Shown one piece after another: positions 45,645 to 55,110 of a stretch of DNA of 64,000 bases. This DNA is from Piliocolobus tephrosceles (taxonomy: Eukaryota; Chordata; Mammalia; Primates; Cercopithecidae). How positions within the stretch are numbered: the stretch's first letter is position 1; every line of letters begins with the position of its first letter. The notes beneath the pieces are model-generated. The model ran no database searches and had not been told where the DNA came from. It saw only the letters and a program-made list of their open reading frames with translations. The position numbers and the translations under genes are program-made. The DNA is taken from the NCBI RefSeq assembly GCF_002776525.5, contig NC_045447.1, positions 17,799,068 through 17,863,067 of the forward strand. Direction: 5' to 3'.

Positions 45645-45664
45645 TAAAAAAAAAAAAAAAAAAA
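45645..45664. repeat. A-run
   Basis: A homopolymer of about 19 A. Confidence 0.85.
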
Positions 45665-45989
45665 GGCACTGTGATCACTCACCTGATTTTATGGCTCTTA
45701 TGAAGGTGCTGTCTTGCATGGATAGTTGTTCTACTTGGTGTTCCTGTGTGGAGAACTATCTCTGAGGTTTCTCTGGGCCCTCTCTCCAATCAGTCTTTAA
45801 ACTGCTGGCACCGAAGCCTCCAGTGCCTTCCTCCTCTATATCCCATGGAGAGTTACTGAAGTAGTTCTTTTTGGATTTCAGTTGGCCTTTTATTAGAGCC
45901 TTTCTCCTAGAGGATTAAAACATGAGACTGCGGGCTTGAGCCAAAAAGCAGTCAGAGGGACAAATATTTGGTTTTACTTAGAATAACCC

Positions 45990-46144
45990 ACCTGCCACCA
46001 TGCCTGGCTAATTTTTGTATTTTTTGTAGAGACGGGGTTTCACCATGTTGGCCAGGCTGGTCTTGAACTCCTGACTTCAGGTGATCCACCCACCTTGGCC
46101 TCCCAAAGTGCTGGGATTACAGGTGTGAGCCAGCGTGCCCAGCC
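45990..46144 (-). mobile_element. Alu left-arm fragment
   Basis: Starts abruptly at 'cacctgccaccatgcctggc' and ends at 'gccagcgtgcccagcc'. The right arm and poly-T are missing. Confidence 0.9.
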
Positions 46145-46359
46145 TCAAAAGTTCATCTGTGAGCCACGTTTAGAAGGTAGATAAAAAAATTTGACTAAAC
46201 ACAGTTGAGAATCTATAAATTGTTTAAACTTCAGTTCTGTTGAGAACCTTTGAGATCCATCATTTTCTGTTTCTACCAGAGAAACAGGACAATGACTTGC
46301 AAATATTGGTTTTCAGTATTTACTCTATAGCTCAAGCAAACAAACTTTTTTGCCCTTAA
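46145..46359. other. Intergenic, unassigned
   Basis: No recognised element. Confidence 0.5.
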
Positions 46360-46570
46360 AATACAAATATTACCTTCCTTGATTTGAGTGTTCTTGTTCT
46401 CTCTTAAATTTCATTTCCCAAAAATGATGGCAAAAGTACTGTTTGTTTTAACTTGACCCATCTTTTGCAACCCAGCTTAATCATTTCACAGACTCCCTTT
46501 TGAAATAAATGGGCTAGATGATCAGACAATAGTGGCAAATGTTTGTCATTTCAATCACATATGCAACAGA
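46360..46570 (+). repeat. Dispersed repeat copy 2
   Basis: Partner of 27665-27880 with the same block order: 'aaaatacaaatattacc', 'aaaaatgatggcaaaagtac', 'ttttgcaacccagcttaatc', then 'gatcagacaatagtggcaaa'. Confidence 0.6.
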
Positions 46571-46830
46571 TACCTTTAGTGAAATTGGTATATCAAATTT
46601 CCCTTTGTGCTCCTTTTTTTCCCTAGTGAATTCAGCATTAAAGTGTAAATATTTTTAGTTTATTATTTATTAATTCAAAGCAAAGAATGCCAATGTGACC
46701 ATACATATCTCATTTATATATCGTAAATATCTCATTATAGAAATATGTTTAGATACATTTGTTTTATTATTTTAAAGCAGAGCACATATTATATATTAAG
46801 GTAAAAATAGTACTAAAAAACAAGAAGGTA
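46571..46830. other. Intergenic AT-rich
   Basis: Nothing recognised. Confidence 0.55.
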
Positions 46831-47141
46831 GGCCAGGCGCGGTGGCTCATGCCTGTAATCCCAGCACTTTGGGAGGCCGAGGTGGGCAGATCACAAGGTC
46901 AGGAGATTGAGACCATCCTGGCTAACACAGTGAAACCCTGTCTCTACTAAAAAAACACACACACACACACAAAATTAGCCGGGCAAGGTGGCAGGCGCTG
47001 TGGTCCCAGCTACTCGGGAGGCTGAGGCAGGAGAATGATGTGAACCCAGGAGGCGGAGCTTGCAGTGAGCCGACGTTGCGCCACTGCACTCTAGCCTGGG
47101 CGACAGAGCGAAACTCTGTCTCAAAACAAAAAACAATAAAG
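46831..47141 (+). mobile_element. Alu, full length
   Basis: Sense Alu (GGCCAGGCGCGGTGGCTC) with an (AC)n tract in the middle A-rich linker (46955-46970). Confidence 0.92.
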
Positions 47142-47215
47142 CAAAAAGAGAAGATAGTAAATAAAAAAATTCTAATGAAAATAAAACATCATAAAAATTA
47201 GCTTAATTAAAAATC

Positions 47216-47513
47216 AGCCAGGCATGGTGGCTCACGCCTATAATCCCAGCACTTTGGGAGGCCAAGGCAGGTGGATCACCTGAGGTCAGGAGTTCGAGAC
47301 CAGCCTGGCCAACATGGTGAAACCCTGCCTCTACTAAAAATACAAAAAATTAGCTGGACATGGTGGGACATGTCTATAGTCCCAGCTACTTGGGAGGCTG
47401 AGGAAGGAGAATCCCTTGAACCTGGGAGGCGGAGGTTGCCCTGAGTCGAGATAGTGCCACTGGACTCCAGCCTGGATGACAAAAAGAGACTCTGTCTCAA
47501 AAAAAAAAAAAAG
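47216..47513 (+). mobile_element. Alu, full length
   Basis: Sense Alu ('gccaggcatggtggctcacg') with an A13 tail. Confidence 0.92.
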
Positions 47514-48270
47514 TATAAAGATAAAATTTTAGTATATTGTGAATTAGTTATCAGACTTAATTGTTATAGGAAGCTTTGTTTTTCTGGAGTTCTTATATTA
47601 AAATTATTAAAATCCTTACTGAAAAGTATAGCGTGTTTTCTTTAAAAGAAAGATATTCTATATCTGATTAAAGGCAAACTTTGAATGAGTGGTGTATGAC
47701 TTAATAAATATTGGAGAATATCCATTCTCCAATACTTAGAGAATGACGACAGCATCCTCAGCATGGCACTTTCATTGCCAGTCACAATCTTTCCTCCACC
47801 TAATGTTCTCTAGACTGAGACAGACCAAGGAACAATTCCCTAGACCTCCTTTACAGAGCTAGGTTATGCTCAGACCATGTGCAGCACCAAGGACACTGTC
47901 ATTCAGGTCTCCAAAAAAGGTCATCTTGTGAGCCCTGTCTAAACCAGGCCTCTTCTAAAATCATTTCAATTTGAAACTGAGTCCAGGTGTGTCTCCATCA
48001 GTGTTAGAGTGGACTTGCCAGATGTGTGCTTGCAGATGATGCAACATCAAAGCAAATGCCCTGGGCAAGAGAAGAAAGGCCAAAGCAGTGGGCTCACTGG
48101 TTTGTAGCTTTGAGCCACTCTTCATAGTGCCAAATTCCCATTTTAGAGTCCCTTTATTTGTATTAATAAAAATAAATTCCCTGGGTGTAAGTTCCTATAA
48201 AATACTCCCTATGTGTATTCCTGGGCATGAAAGGGTGTTTTAGCTCCAATTCTAGTTTTCCCACTTAGAG
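47514..48270. other. C5 upstream region
   Basis: Single-copy-looking sequence before the C5 promoter. It contains the palindrome at 47709-47734 and no recognised mobile element. Confidence 0.6.
47709..47734. repeat. Perfect 11-bp inverted repeat
   Basis: TATTGGAGAAT and ATTCTCCAATA are separated by ATCC. Confidence 0.9.
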
Positions 48271-48285
48271 GTTCACCTTTCTGAC

Positions 48286-48298
48286 ATTAATAATTAAC
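48286..48298 (+). promoter_or_regulatory. HNF1 site, C5 promoter
   Basis: ATTAATAATTAAC matches the HNF1 palindrome GTTAATNATTAAC at 12 of 13 positions, 90 bp before the C5 start codon. HNF1 drives many liver plasma-protein genes, and C5 is made mainly in hepatocytes. Confidence 0.75.
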
Positions 48299-48325
48299 CA
48301 GATTATCTGAATTCTTCAAGTTCAG

Positions 48326-48338
48326 TTTATTTAAAAGG
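48326..48338 (+). promoter_or_regulatory. TATA-like box, C5 promoter
   Basis: TTTATTTAAAAGG lies about 50-60 bp before the C5 ATG, consistent with a short 5' UTR of about 30 nt. Confidence 0.55.
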
Positions 48339-48364
48339 AGAATATCCTCAAAAGGATTATATCC

Positions 48365-48418
48365 ATGATTTCCTGCTACCTCCAACCATGGGCCTTTTGG
48401 GAATACTTTGTTTTTTAA
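48365..48418 (+). other. Upstream ORF overlapping the C5 start
   Basis: ATG at 48365 in a weak context (T at -3), 17 codons, stop TAA at 48416-48418. It is out of frame with the C5 ATG at 48388. It matters only if transcription starts upstream of 48365. Confidence 0.45.
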
Positions 48419-48452
48419 TCTTCCTGGGAAAAACTTGGGGACAGGAGCAAAC
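48388..48452 (+). CDS. C5: C5 exon 1, signal peptide
   Basis: The ATG is in a strong context (aaccATGG). The peptide [18 protein letters not shown] is a typical signal sequence, and mature beta chain begins QEQT at residue 19. The donor ACGTAAGT begins at 48453 after two bases of a Thr codon. This start was chosen over the upstream ATG because it is in frame with exon 2 and gives the family's signal peptide. Confidence 0.96.
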
Positions 48453-48959
48453 GTAAGTAAAACAAGCTATCTTCATTTTTCAATGCATCTTAGTTATGAT
48501 GAATGAAGAGTTAAATTTAACAGATTGTGTTAATTTGAAAATAATTTGCTACTTCTGAGAACACCAAGTGAATAGTATCATCTCTGAATGAGAAAGTCAT
48601 GGAAGCATTTTGATTTGATGAGTAGCTAACAACGTGACAGCTTTTATGAAATTATTATTTATTAAAATTTAAGTATTCAAATTCCTCTTCAAAAAAGCAC
48701 AAACTCCAGATAATAAACTTTCTAGACATTTTTTGCTTATTTTAACTTGGTTTTTAGTTTTGTGTTACACCAGGGTTATTTGGGAGTCAATCTAATACTG
48801 TGATCTGAAAATCTGTTGTAATGACTTCTATAATACATTTATGAGCTGATTTTTCACAATTTTTAGTGTCATTATTGAGATAATATGCATTTTAAGTAAT
48901 GTTTTAAAAATAATGATCTTATTTCTAGAAATGTTTTAATAGTGAAAAGTAACTGTAGA
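48453..48959. other. C5 intron 1, proximal
   Basis: AT-rich, nothing recognised. Confidence 0.6.
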
Positions 48960-49064
48960 TTATCTAATCAAACCTTTTCATTTTATATACGAGGATAAGT
49001 CCAGATATGGGAAGTGACTGGCCAAAGGTCACAGTTCTAGAGAGAGAGAAATAGGATTTTTATT
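48960..49064 (-). mobile_element. MIR fragment
   Basis: 'ttcattttatatacgaggat' and 'gtgactggccaaaggtcaca' match the antisense MIR core. Confidence 0.65.
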
Positions 49065-49074
49065 AAGATCTCCT

Positions 49075-49357
49075 GGCCGGGCGTGGTGGCTCAAGCCTGT
49101 AATCCCAGCACTTTGGGAGGCCAAGACGGGTGGATCACGAGGTCAGGAGATCGAGACCATCCTGGCTAACACCGTGAAACCCCGTCTCTACTAAAAAAAT
49201 ACAAAAAAACTAGCCGGGCGATGTGGCGGGCGCCTGTAGTCCCAGTTACTCAGGAGGCTGAGGCAGGAGAATGAGGTAAACCCGGGAGGCGGAGCTTGCA
49301 GTGAGCTGAGATCCGGCCACTGCACTCCAGCCTGGGCTACAGACCGAGACTCCGTCT

Positions 49358-49394
<37 letters not shown>
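49075..49394 (+). mobile_element. Young Alu, Old World monkey type, perfect TSD
   Basis: Sense AluY-like copy: 'ggtggctcaagcctgtaatc', 'ggtaaacccgggaggcggag', 'gagatccggccactgcac', and an uninterrupted A-run of about 38. The 10-bp duplication AAGATCTCCT lies at 49065-49074 and 49395-49404. Confidence 0.94.
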
Positions 49395-49398
<4 letters not shown>

Positions 49399-49404
49399 TC
49401 TCCT

Positions 49405-49584
49405 GTTTATCTCTTCAGTTTTTTTCATTTTGTCGTAGATGTATGCATATAAATATATGATATATAAACACATACTTGGGATGTCATTCTTTTTTAGAAC
49501 CCTCCTATTTCTGATCTGTAATCTTATCACATGGCCGCAAACACTCCACTACCTTAGCATCCTGCCTTTATTATTTCTTTTTGA
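49405..49584. other. C5 intron 1, unassigned
   Basis: Nothing recognised. Confidence 0.55.
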
Positions 49585-49700
49585 AAGACAACTAGCAGCT
49601 AAGACTTAGAGAGACTGAAATTAAGTGACTTCAAATTAGTGGCAGAACTAGGGCTAGGACCTGGGTTCCATGATTCTTGTCCAGACTTATTCTGAATTCT
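49585..49700 (-). mobile_element. MIR fragment
   Basis: 'agagactgaaattaagtgac' and 'gtggcagaactagggctagg' match antisense MIR. Confidence 0.7.
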
Positions 49701-49799
49701 TTCTACTAGCCCTTCATAAAAATTATTTCCTCACTTTCTCTGAAAAAGTCAGAGTATACCATTTACAACATGGCAATCAATCACTTTAATTAATTGGTT

Positions 49800-50160
49800 G
49801 ATTGATTGATTCAGCAAATATTTATTGAGCACCTAACCATATGATAGGCACTGCAGATACAGCAAACAGTAAGACAATTCCTAGAGCTTGCATTCTAGTG
49901 GGAGAAGCAAGTAATGAATGAATGCGCCAGTGAAAGAATGTGTAAGATCAGGTAGGTAGTATTATGAAGAAAAAAATAAAGGAGAATATGAGAATTTTAA
50001 AAAAAAATTATGGGGCACTATTTTAAAATGTGGCCAGGAAAGGTTCTCTTAAGGAGGCTGCACTCAAACAGAACCTGAAGGAAGTGAGGAAGCAAACCAT
50101 GCAAATATTTGAGGAAAGAGCATTCCAGGTAGAGGCCAAAATAACATTCTTGCCTCTCTG
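49800..50160 (-). mobile_element. L2 LINE relic
   Basis: Antisense L2 3' end 'cagcaaatatttattgagca', then 'agagcttgcattctagtggg', 'ggccaggaaaggttctctta' and 'aggaaagagcattccaggta'. Confidence 0.72.
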
Positions 50161-50350
50161 CAAGCTCAGTAACCTGATCCTCTGCAGCAATTGAAAGACA
50201 TAGAGAACTATGAAATTCTTTATATGGATAGATTATGCTACTGATAAGTCAATAAGAACCAAAATCTTTATGAAGGGTGGTTCCAGAATCATCTTTTAGG
50301 AGCCTCTAAACCCTACGTATTTTATGCTTGACTGCTACCATCACATAGAC

Positions 50351-50691
50351 CACAGTCCCCAACCATTTTGGCACCAGGGACAGGTTTTGTGGTAGACAAT
50401 GTTTCCATGGACCGGGATTGGGGTGGGGATGGTTTCAGGATGAAACTGTTCTACCTCAGATCATCAGGCATTATATTCTCATAAGGAGCTTGCAATCTAG
50501 ATCTCTTGCATGCGCAGTTCACAGTAGGGTTCACGCTCCTATGAGAATCTAATGCCACCACTGATCTGACAGGAGGCAGAGCCAAGGTGGTAATGCTCCT
50601 TTGCCCCACTGCTCACCTCCTGCTGTGTGGCCTGGTTCCTAACAAACCATGGACTGGTATTGGTCCGTGGCCCAGGGGTTGAGGACCCCTA
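50351..50691. mobile_element. hAT DNA transposon with 8-bp TSD
   Basis: Inverted ends CAGTCCCCAACC (left, offset by CA) and GGTTGAGGACCCCT (right). An exact 8-bp duplication ACATAGAC at 50343-50350 and 50692-50699 is the hAT hallmark. Interior 'tgcgcagttcacagtagggt' and 'ggcctggttcctaacaaacc' belong to a common non-autonomous hAT family I do not name. Confidence 0.88.
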
Positions 50692-50814
50692 ACATAGACA
50701 ATCCAAAATTAAAGCAATACTAAACTGAAAAACATAAAGCTTCTGTAAATACTGAAATTAAATAGCTTTATATTCCTAAATTTTTCTAATTACAAAACTC
50801 TTGATAAATTCCAT

Positions 50815-51075
50815 TTAGTACAGCAGTTGAAAATGTTAATTCTGGAAACGGGCTGCTCAGGTTCTATTCCTAATTCTATAATTTGTGATTTATAGAATTC
50901 ATAAATCCTATATATGTGGCCTTGGGAAAATTAATTAGCAGTTTCTTCACCTTAAAACTGGAGTAATAGTTTCTCACAGAGTGGTTGTAACAAAACAATG
51001 AGTTTATATGTATTAAGTATTCAGAATAGTGCCTTATCACAGGGTAAAATTTCAGTAAATATATTTTATTATCAT
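50815..51075 (+). mobile_element. MIR SINE
   Basis: 'tctggaaacgggctgctcag', 'atgtggccttgggaaaatta', 'gttgtaacaaaacaatgagt' and 'cagggtaaaatttcagtaaa' follow the sense MIR order. Confidence 0.82.
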
Positions 51076-51292
51076 AAAAGCTGAACTCCTCTCATTTTCT
51101 GCTATCTCCTACTAGGCATGTGGGGAAGGGGAATTCAGATGATCGTTGGAAATCTGGAAATTCTTTCCTCTCTTTTGTAATTTGCCTATAAGTGGATCCA
51201 AATTAGTTGTCATGTAGGAGAACTGCCAGATGCTTTAAAGGATTTAATTGCTGATAAATTAATTCTATTGTTACTAAAAACTTCCTGCTTTT

Positions 51293-51595
51293 GGCCGGGT
51301 GCGGTGGCTCAAGCCTGTAATCCCAGCACTTTGGGAGGCCGTGAAGGGCGGATCACGAGGTCAGGAGATCCAGACCATCCTGGCTAACACGGTGAAACCC
51401 TGTCTCTACTAAAAAATACAAAAAACTAGCCGGGCGAGGTGGCGGGCGCCTGTAGTTCCAGCTACTCGGGAGGCTGAGGCAGGAGAATGGCGTAAACCCA
51501 GGAGGCGGAGCTTGCAGTGAGCTGAGATCTGGCCACTGCACCCCAGCCTGGGCCACAGAGCCAGACTCCGTCTCAAAAAAAAAAAAAAAAAAAAA
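51293..51595 (+). mobile_element. Young Alu, Old World monkey type, perfect TSD
   Basis: Sense AluY-like copy with 'ggtggctcaagcctgtaatc', 'ggcgtaaacccaggaggcgg' and 'gagatctggccactgcac', and a long A-tail. The 17-bp duplication AAAAACTTCCTGCTTTT lies at 51276-51292 and 51596-51612. Confidence 0.94.
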
Positions 51596-51612
51596 AAAAA
51601 CTTCCTGCTTTT

Positions 51613-52024
51613 ACCAGACTCAAAATGTCATCATGTTGGCAGAAGCCTGGAATAAATCTGCCAGGTGGGGTGGTGCATATACTCCAAACTTGTTGGGCTA
51701 CTTGAATTCGTTGATCACTATGCCCTTCTGGGTTTAAACACTTTTTTTTCCTATGTAATATGTAGTCCTCGCTATTCAAATTAGATACTTTTGTGATATA
51801 CAGTTAGTAATCCAGTTTATATTTGTAAGTTTTAAATAAAATAATTTTTAAAAATCACGTATTTTATAATTTGTATTTCAAAAACATGTATAGATTCACT
51901 TCCATCATTGTATAAATCACATGAAAAGTAAAAATAAGAGAACAGTTTATGGTTGTGAATAGCATATAATCTTGACCTCAAATGTACACATAACAACTGA
52001 GAGAGAACTGATATAAAGTCCTCC
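51613..52024. other. C5 intron 1, unassigned
   Basis: Nothing named. The stretch at 51660-51740 has a faint resemblance to the 5' part of 7SL/Alu, too weak to call. Confidence 0.5.
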
Positions 52025-52205
52025 CCCATTTACTTACAAACCGTGTAACCTTAGCCAAGTTAGCCTCTTACCACTTGCAAAATAGGCATAATAATAGTAC
52101 CAGCATCACTGGCTTATTGTAAAAATTAACAAGCGCTGTATGTAAAGTGCTGATACAGCCTCTGATATATGGCAAATACTTAATTACCATTATTGTTTGA
52201 AGATG
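52025..52205 (+). mobile_element. MIR SINE
   Basis: 'acttacaaaccgtgtaacct', 'agccaagttagcctcttacc' and 'aagcgctgtatgtaaagtgc' are sense MIR. Confidence 0.82.
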
Positions 52206-52379
52206 ATGATTTGCTCTTAAAGGACCATCATCACTATTTCCATTTCCAAATGCACTTCCCAGCTCACTTGTATTCTATACTTTTCGTTATCTGTTTACTA
52301 GTATAACATAGGATTTCTAAGATCACTCCCTTTTAACTAATTTAGTGAGATTAATAAATCTTAAAGTATTGAGTACTAA

Positions 52380-52555
52380 GAGTGCTAGGCCCTTTCATAT
52401 ACATGTTCTTACTTAATACTTTACCAGAGCCTGGTAAAGAAGGTGATTATTTCCACAGTAATTTATTTTAGCCTCAGAAAGAGTTAATGACCTTACCACG
52501 GTCACTCAGCCGGCAGATGCCACAGCTGGAATTCAATCACTGCTTTTTTCTTCAT
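52380..52555 (-). mobile_element. MIR SINE
   Basis: Antisense MIR: 'gagttaatgaccttaccacg', 'gtcactcagccggcagatgc' and 'cacagctggaattcaatcac'. Confidence 0.75.
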
Positions 52556-52890
52556 TGAGCAAAAAATATTGACTCCATTTACATGTTCTGGTCAACACAA
52601 TTAGAGTCTTCCTTGGCTGCAGTAGCTAAGAGAAGGTGCTATTATCACCTTACCTTTCGAAATGTAAACTAAACCTCTAGCTTCATTTCTCAGGTCTTAA
52701 TTCCAAGCTACTTAGAAATTATGCCAAAGTTATGGCGGATCACAAGTACATTTTGACTTACTAATATCATTTTTAAGTGAGGAAATATATGTATTTTAAA
52801 TGGAATCTCTCAAGTGAGAGAAAAAAATCAAAAGTATAAGAAAGTTTGTCCTATAAAGACACTGAGTTTTATTTTTTCCTTTTTCAACAG
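52556..52890. other. C5 intron 1, distal
   Basis: Ends in a polypyrimidine tract and the AG acceptor at 52889-52890. No repeat recognised. Confidence 0.6.
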
Positions 52891-53083
52891 ATATGTCATT
52901 TCAGCACCAAAACTATTCCGTGTTGGAGCATCTGAAAACATTGTGATTCAAGTTTATGGATACACTGAAGCATTTGATGCGACAATCTCTATTAAAAGTT
53001 ATCCTGATAAAAAATTTAGTTACTCCTCAGGCCATGTTCATTTATCCTCAGAGAATAAATTCCAAAACTTGGCAGTCTTAACA
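52891..53083 (+). CDS. C5: C5 exon 2, MG1 domain
   Basis: The acceptor tttcaacag ends at 52890 and the donor GTATGT begins at 53084. The 193-nt exon completes the Thr codon and ends in phase 0 (residues about 22-86). It encodes YVISAPKLFRVGASENIVIQ and the beta-strand-rich MG1 body. Compared with the human protein as I remember it, Leu replaces Ile in APKIFR and LAV replaces SAI before the exon end. Confidence 0.96.
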
Positions 53084-53734
53084 GTATGTATTTATCCTTT
53101 ATTTTCTTTATATATACAGAATATTCTCAATAAAAATGTGTACAAAGTTTGACTATTGATAACATATAGATTTAATCATTTACATCCACTGAGGGATTAT
53201 TAGATGATGTCAGTCACTAATGATAACATAAGTGAAAATTCTAACAGAAACAGAAAATTCTAAACAGAAGAGTTATGTCTGCTTTTTGAGCAATGCACGT
53301 CAATTTTTCACATTCTTATTGGAAAATAAAATTGTACTAATGTGAAAATATTTGGAAATAATTGAAAATACTTATTTGCTGTGAAAATTATTGTTAGAAA
53401 GAAATTGAGAAATATGAATATGATTTGATCTGTAGTATGTTGCCCACAAAAATCCATGGATATTATTGAACATTCGATTGAACTCTAATATTCTAAAATT
53501 ATAGCTTCAAAAACTAAAAATTTGTTATTACTAAAGTGAATAGCTCTGATTGACAACCTGCAGTGAATAGAAAGAACAACCTTGATCAAATAACTCTTTC
53601 TCCTATTAAGATATTGTAGTATAGATTGCTTAGAGACATATTTGCAACTTATTTCTTACTAAAGATTCTGACACTTAATAAAGAAAATCAAAGAATATCA
53701 GACGTAAAATGGGCTCTGCAGTTCATTTAGACCA
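53084..53734. other. C5 intron 2, AT-rich
   Basis: Nothing recognised. Confidence 0.6.
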
Positions 53735-54040
53735 GAGTTTCTCTAAAGTGAGTTCTTTATAAAGAAATTAAAAACGGAAATGTAATAAAGAGCTTAAAAT
53801 TAGAACCATATTGATTTTGTAACATTTTGAATTTATTTTATAAATTTGTTTTGAGTTTTTAATTATACAAAAATCATAAGCATTAGATTACACCCAGTTT
53901 TAAGTTTGTACATATTTAAGTATCTTTGTAATAAAAATTATTTTGGTTATGTTATAAATAATAAAAAGTCAATGCTGAGGGTTCTCCATAACTTTTGTCC
54001 TTTAATGCATATTACTCATGTCTGAGAAACACTAATCTAA
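53735..54040. mobile_element. hAT-like MITE, AT-rich
   Basis: Inverted ends: CAGAGTTTCTCTAAAGTG (left) and CATGTCTGAGAAACACTA (right), resembling hAT termini CAGTGTTTCTCAAAG. The interior is AT-rich and uninformative. The flanks atttagac/atctaaat could be a worn 8-bp duplication. Confidence 0.5.
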
Positions 54041-54171
54041 ATAATTTCTAATCAAACATAGGAATTCTTTAATTAATGTTCTTAGCAGTAAATGCTCATA
54101 TCTCTTAACAAATTCTTCCACTTATTAGGTTCGTTAACAATTAAAATTCGTTTATTAAAAGTGTTACTTTT

Positions 54172-54323
54172 ATGGCACATGCCTGTAATCCCAGCTATTC
54201 GGGAGGCTGAGGCAGGAGAATCGCTTGAATCCAGGAGGGGGAGGTTGCAGTGAGCCAAGATTGTGCCACTGCACTCCAGCCTAGGCGACAGAGTGAGACT
54301 CCATCTCAAAAAAAAAAAAAAAA
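54172..54323 (+). mobile_element. 5'-truncated Alu with perfect TSD
   Basis: Sense Alu right arm starting at 'atggcacatgcctgtaatcc'. The duplication AAAAGTGTTACTTT lies at 54157-54170 and 54324-54337. Confidence 0.92.
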
Positions 54324-54398
54324 AAAAGTGTTACTTTCAAAAGACACTCTTTTATCTGATACAATGTATTTGTGGCTGTTAGTTTTAAATTTAAATCA

Positions 54399-54735
54399 GG
54401 CTGGGCGCAGTGGCTCACGCCTGTAATCCCAGCACTTTGGGAGGCCGAGGCTGGCGGATCACGAGGTCAGAAGATCGAGACTATCCTGGCTAACACGGTG
54501 AAACCCTGTCTCTACTAAAAATACAAAAAAAATTAGCCGGGCGCGGTGGCGGGGCCTGTAGTCCCAGCTGCTCGGGAGGCTGAGGCAGGAGAATGGCGTG
54601 AACCCGGGAGGCGGAGCTTGCAGTGAGCCGAGATCGCGCCACTGCACTCCAGCCTGGGCGACAGAGCCAGACTCCAGCCTGGGCGACAGAGCCAGACTCC
54701 ATCTCAAAAAAAATAAAATAAAATAAAAAATAAAT
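54399..54735 (+). mobile_element. Alu with internal 25-bp duplication
   Basis: Sense Alu (GGCTGGGCGCAGTGGCTC). The segment 54651-54675 ('agcctgggcgacagagccag' plus 5 nt) is repeated exactly at 54676-54700. The tail is (AAAAT)n. Confidence 0.93.
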
Positions 54736-55100
54736 TTAAAATAATCAAATTTAACTGAAATTAAAAATGCAGTATCTCAGTTGCACTAGCAACATTTCAA
54801 GTGTTCAAATAGCCGCAGGTAGCTAGTGGCTGCCATAGTGAACAGCATAGATACAGAATATTTCTGTCATCACAAAAAGTCCTTTGAACAGTGCTAACCT
54901 ATATGGTTAACTGAAAAACTAGATTAAGGTGGGGGAATCATAGTTGGTACATATTTTAACCATTTAATTTTATCAGAGTAATATCATGTATCTTTATTTG
55001 CCAATTGTTTAATGTTGTACCAAGGTCCTTTAAGTGTGGGTCTATGGATTGCAGTGTCAAATCTCATTTGCTATGTGTTACAACTTTAATGGATCATCTT
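54736..55100. other. C5 intron 2, unassigned
   Basis: 'agtatctcagttgcactagc', 'tcaagtgttcaaatagccgc' and 'gtggctgccatagtgaacag' look like an old interspersed repeat, but I cannot name the family. Confidence 0.45.
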
Positions 55101-55110
55101 TGTTCTATAG

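Larger units (their letters stand above)
40760..45930 (-). mobile_element. Old antisense L1 (L1M), composite
   Basis: From 40760 the text follows antisense old-L1 5'/ORF1-upstream sequence: 'tttggtttgtggttatcatg', 'cctataagataggtctaatg', 'tctgctaagaaatctgttgc', 'gatccttt', 'ttcatgtctttctctgggtt', 'attctttcttttgcttgatc', 'gaatttccatttgatt'. Two GC-richer blocks (about 42925-43160 and 43370-43560) are related to each other at a spacing of about 420 bp. An Alu (41603) and an ERV-like block (43575-45230) interrupt it. Family call is from memory. Confidence 0.6.

Noticed and set aside
51660..51740. A possible 7SL or Y RNA-like sequence
   Set aside because: Only scattered short matches, and the conserved core motifs are absent.
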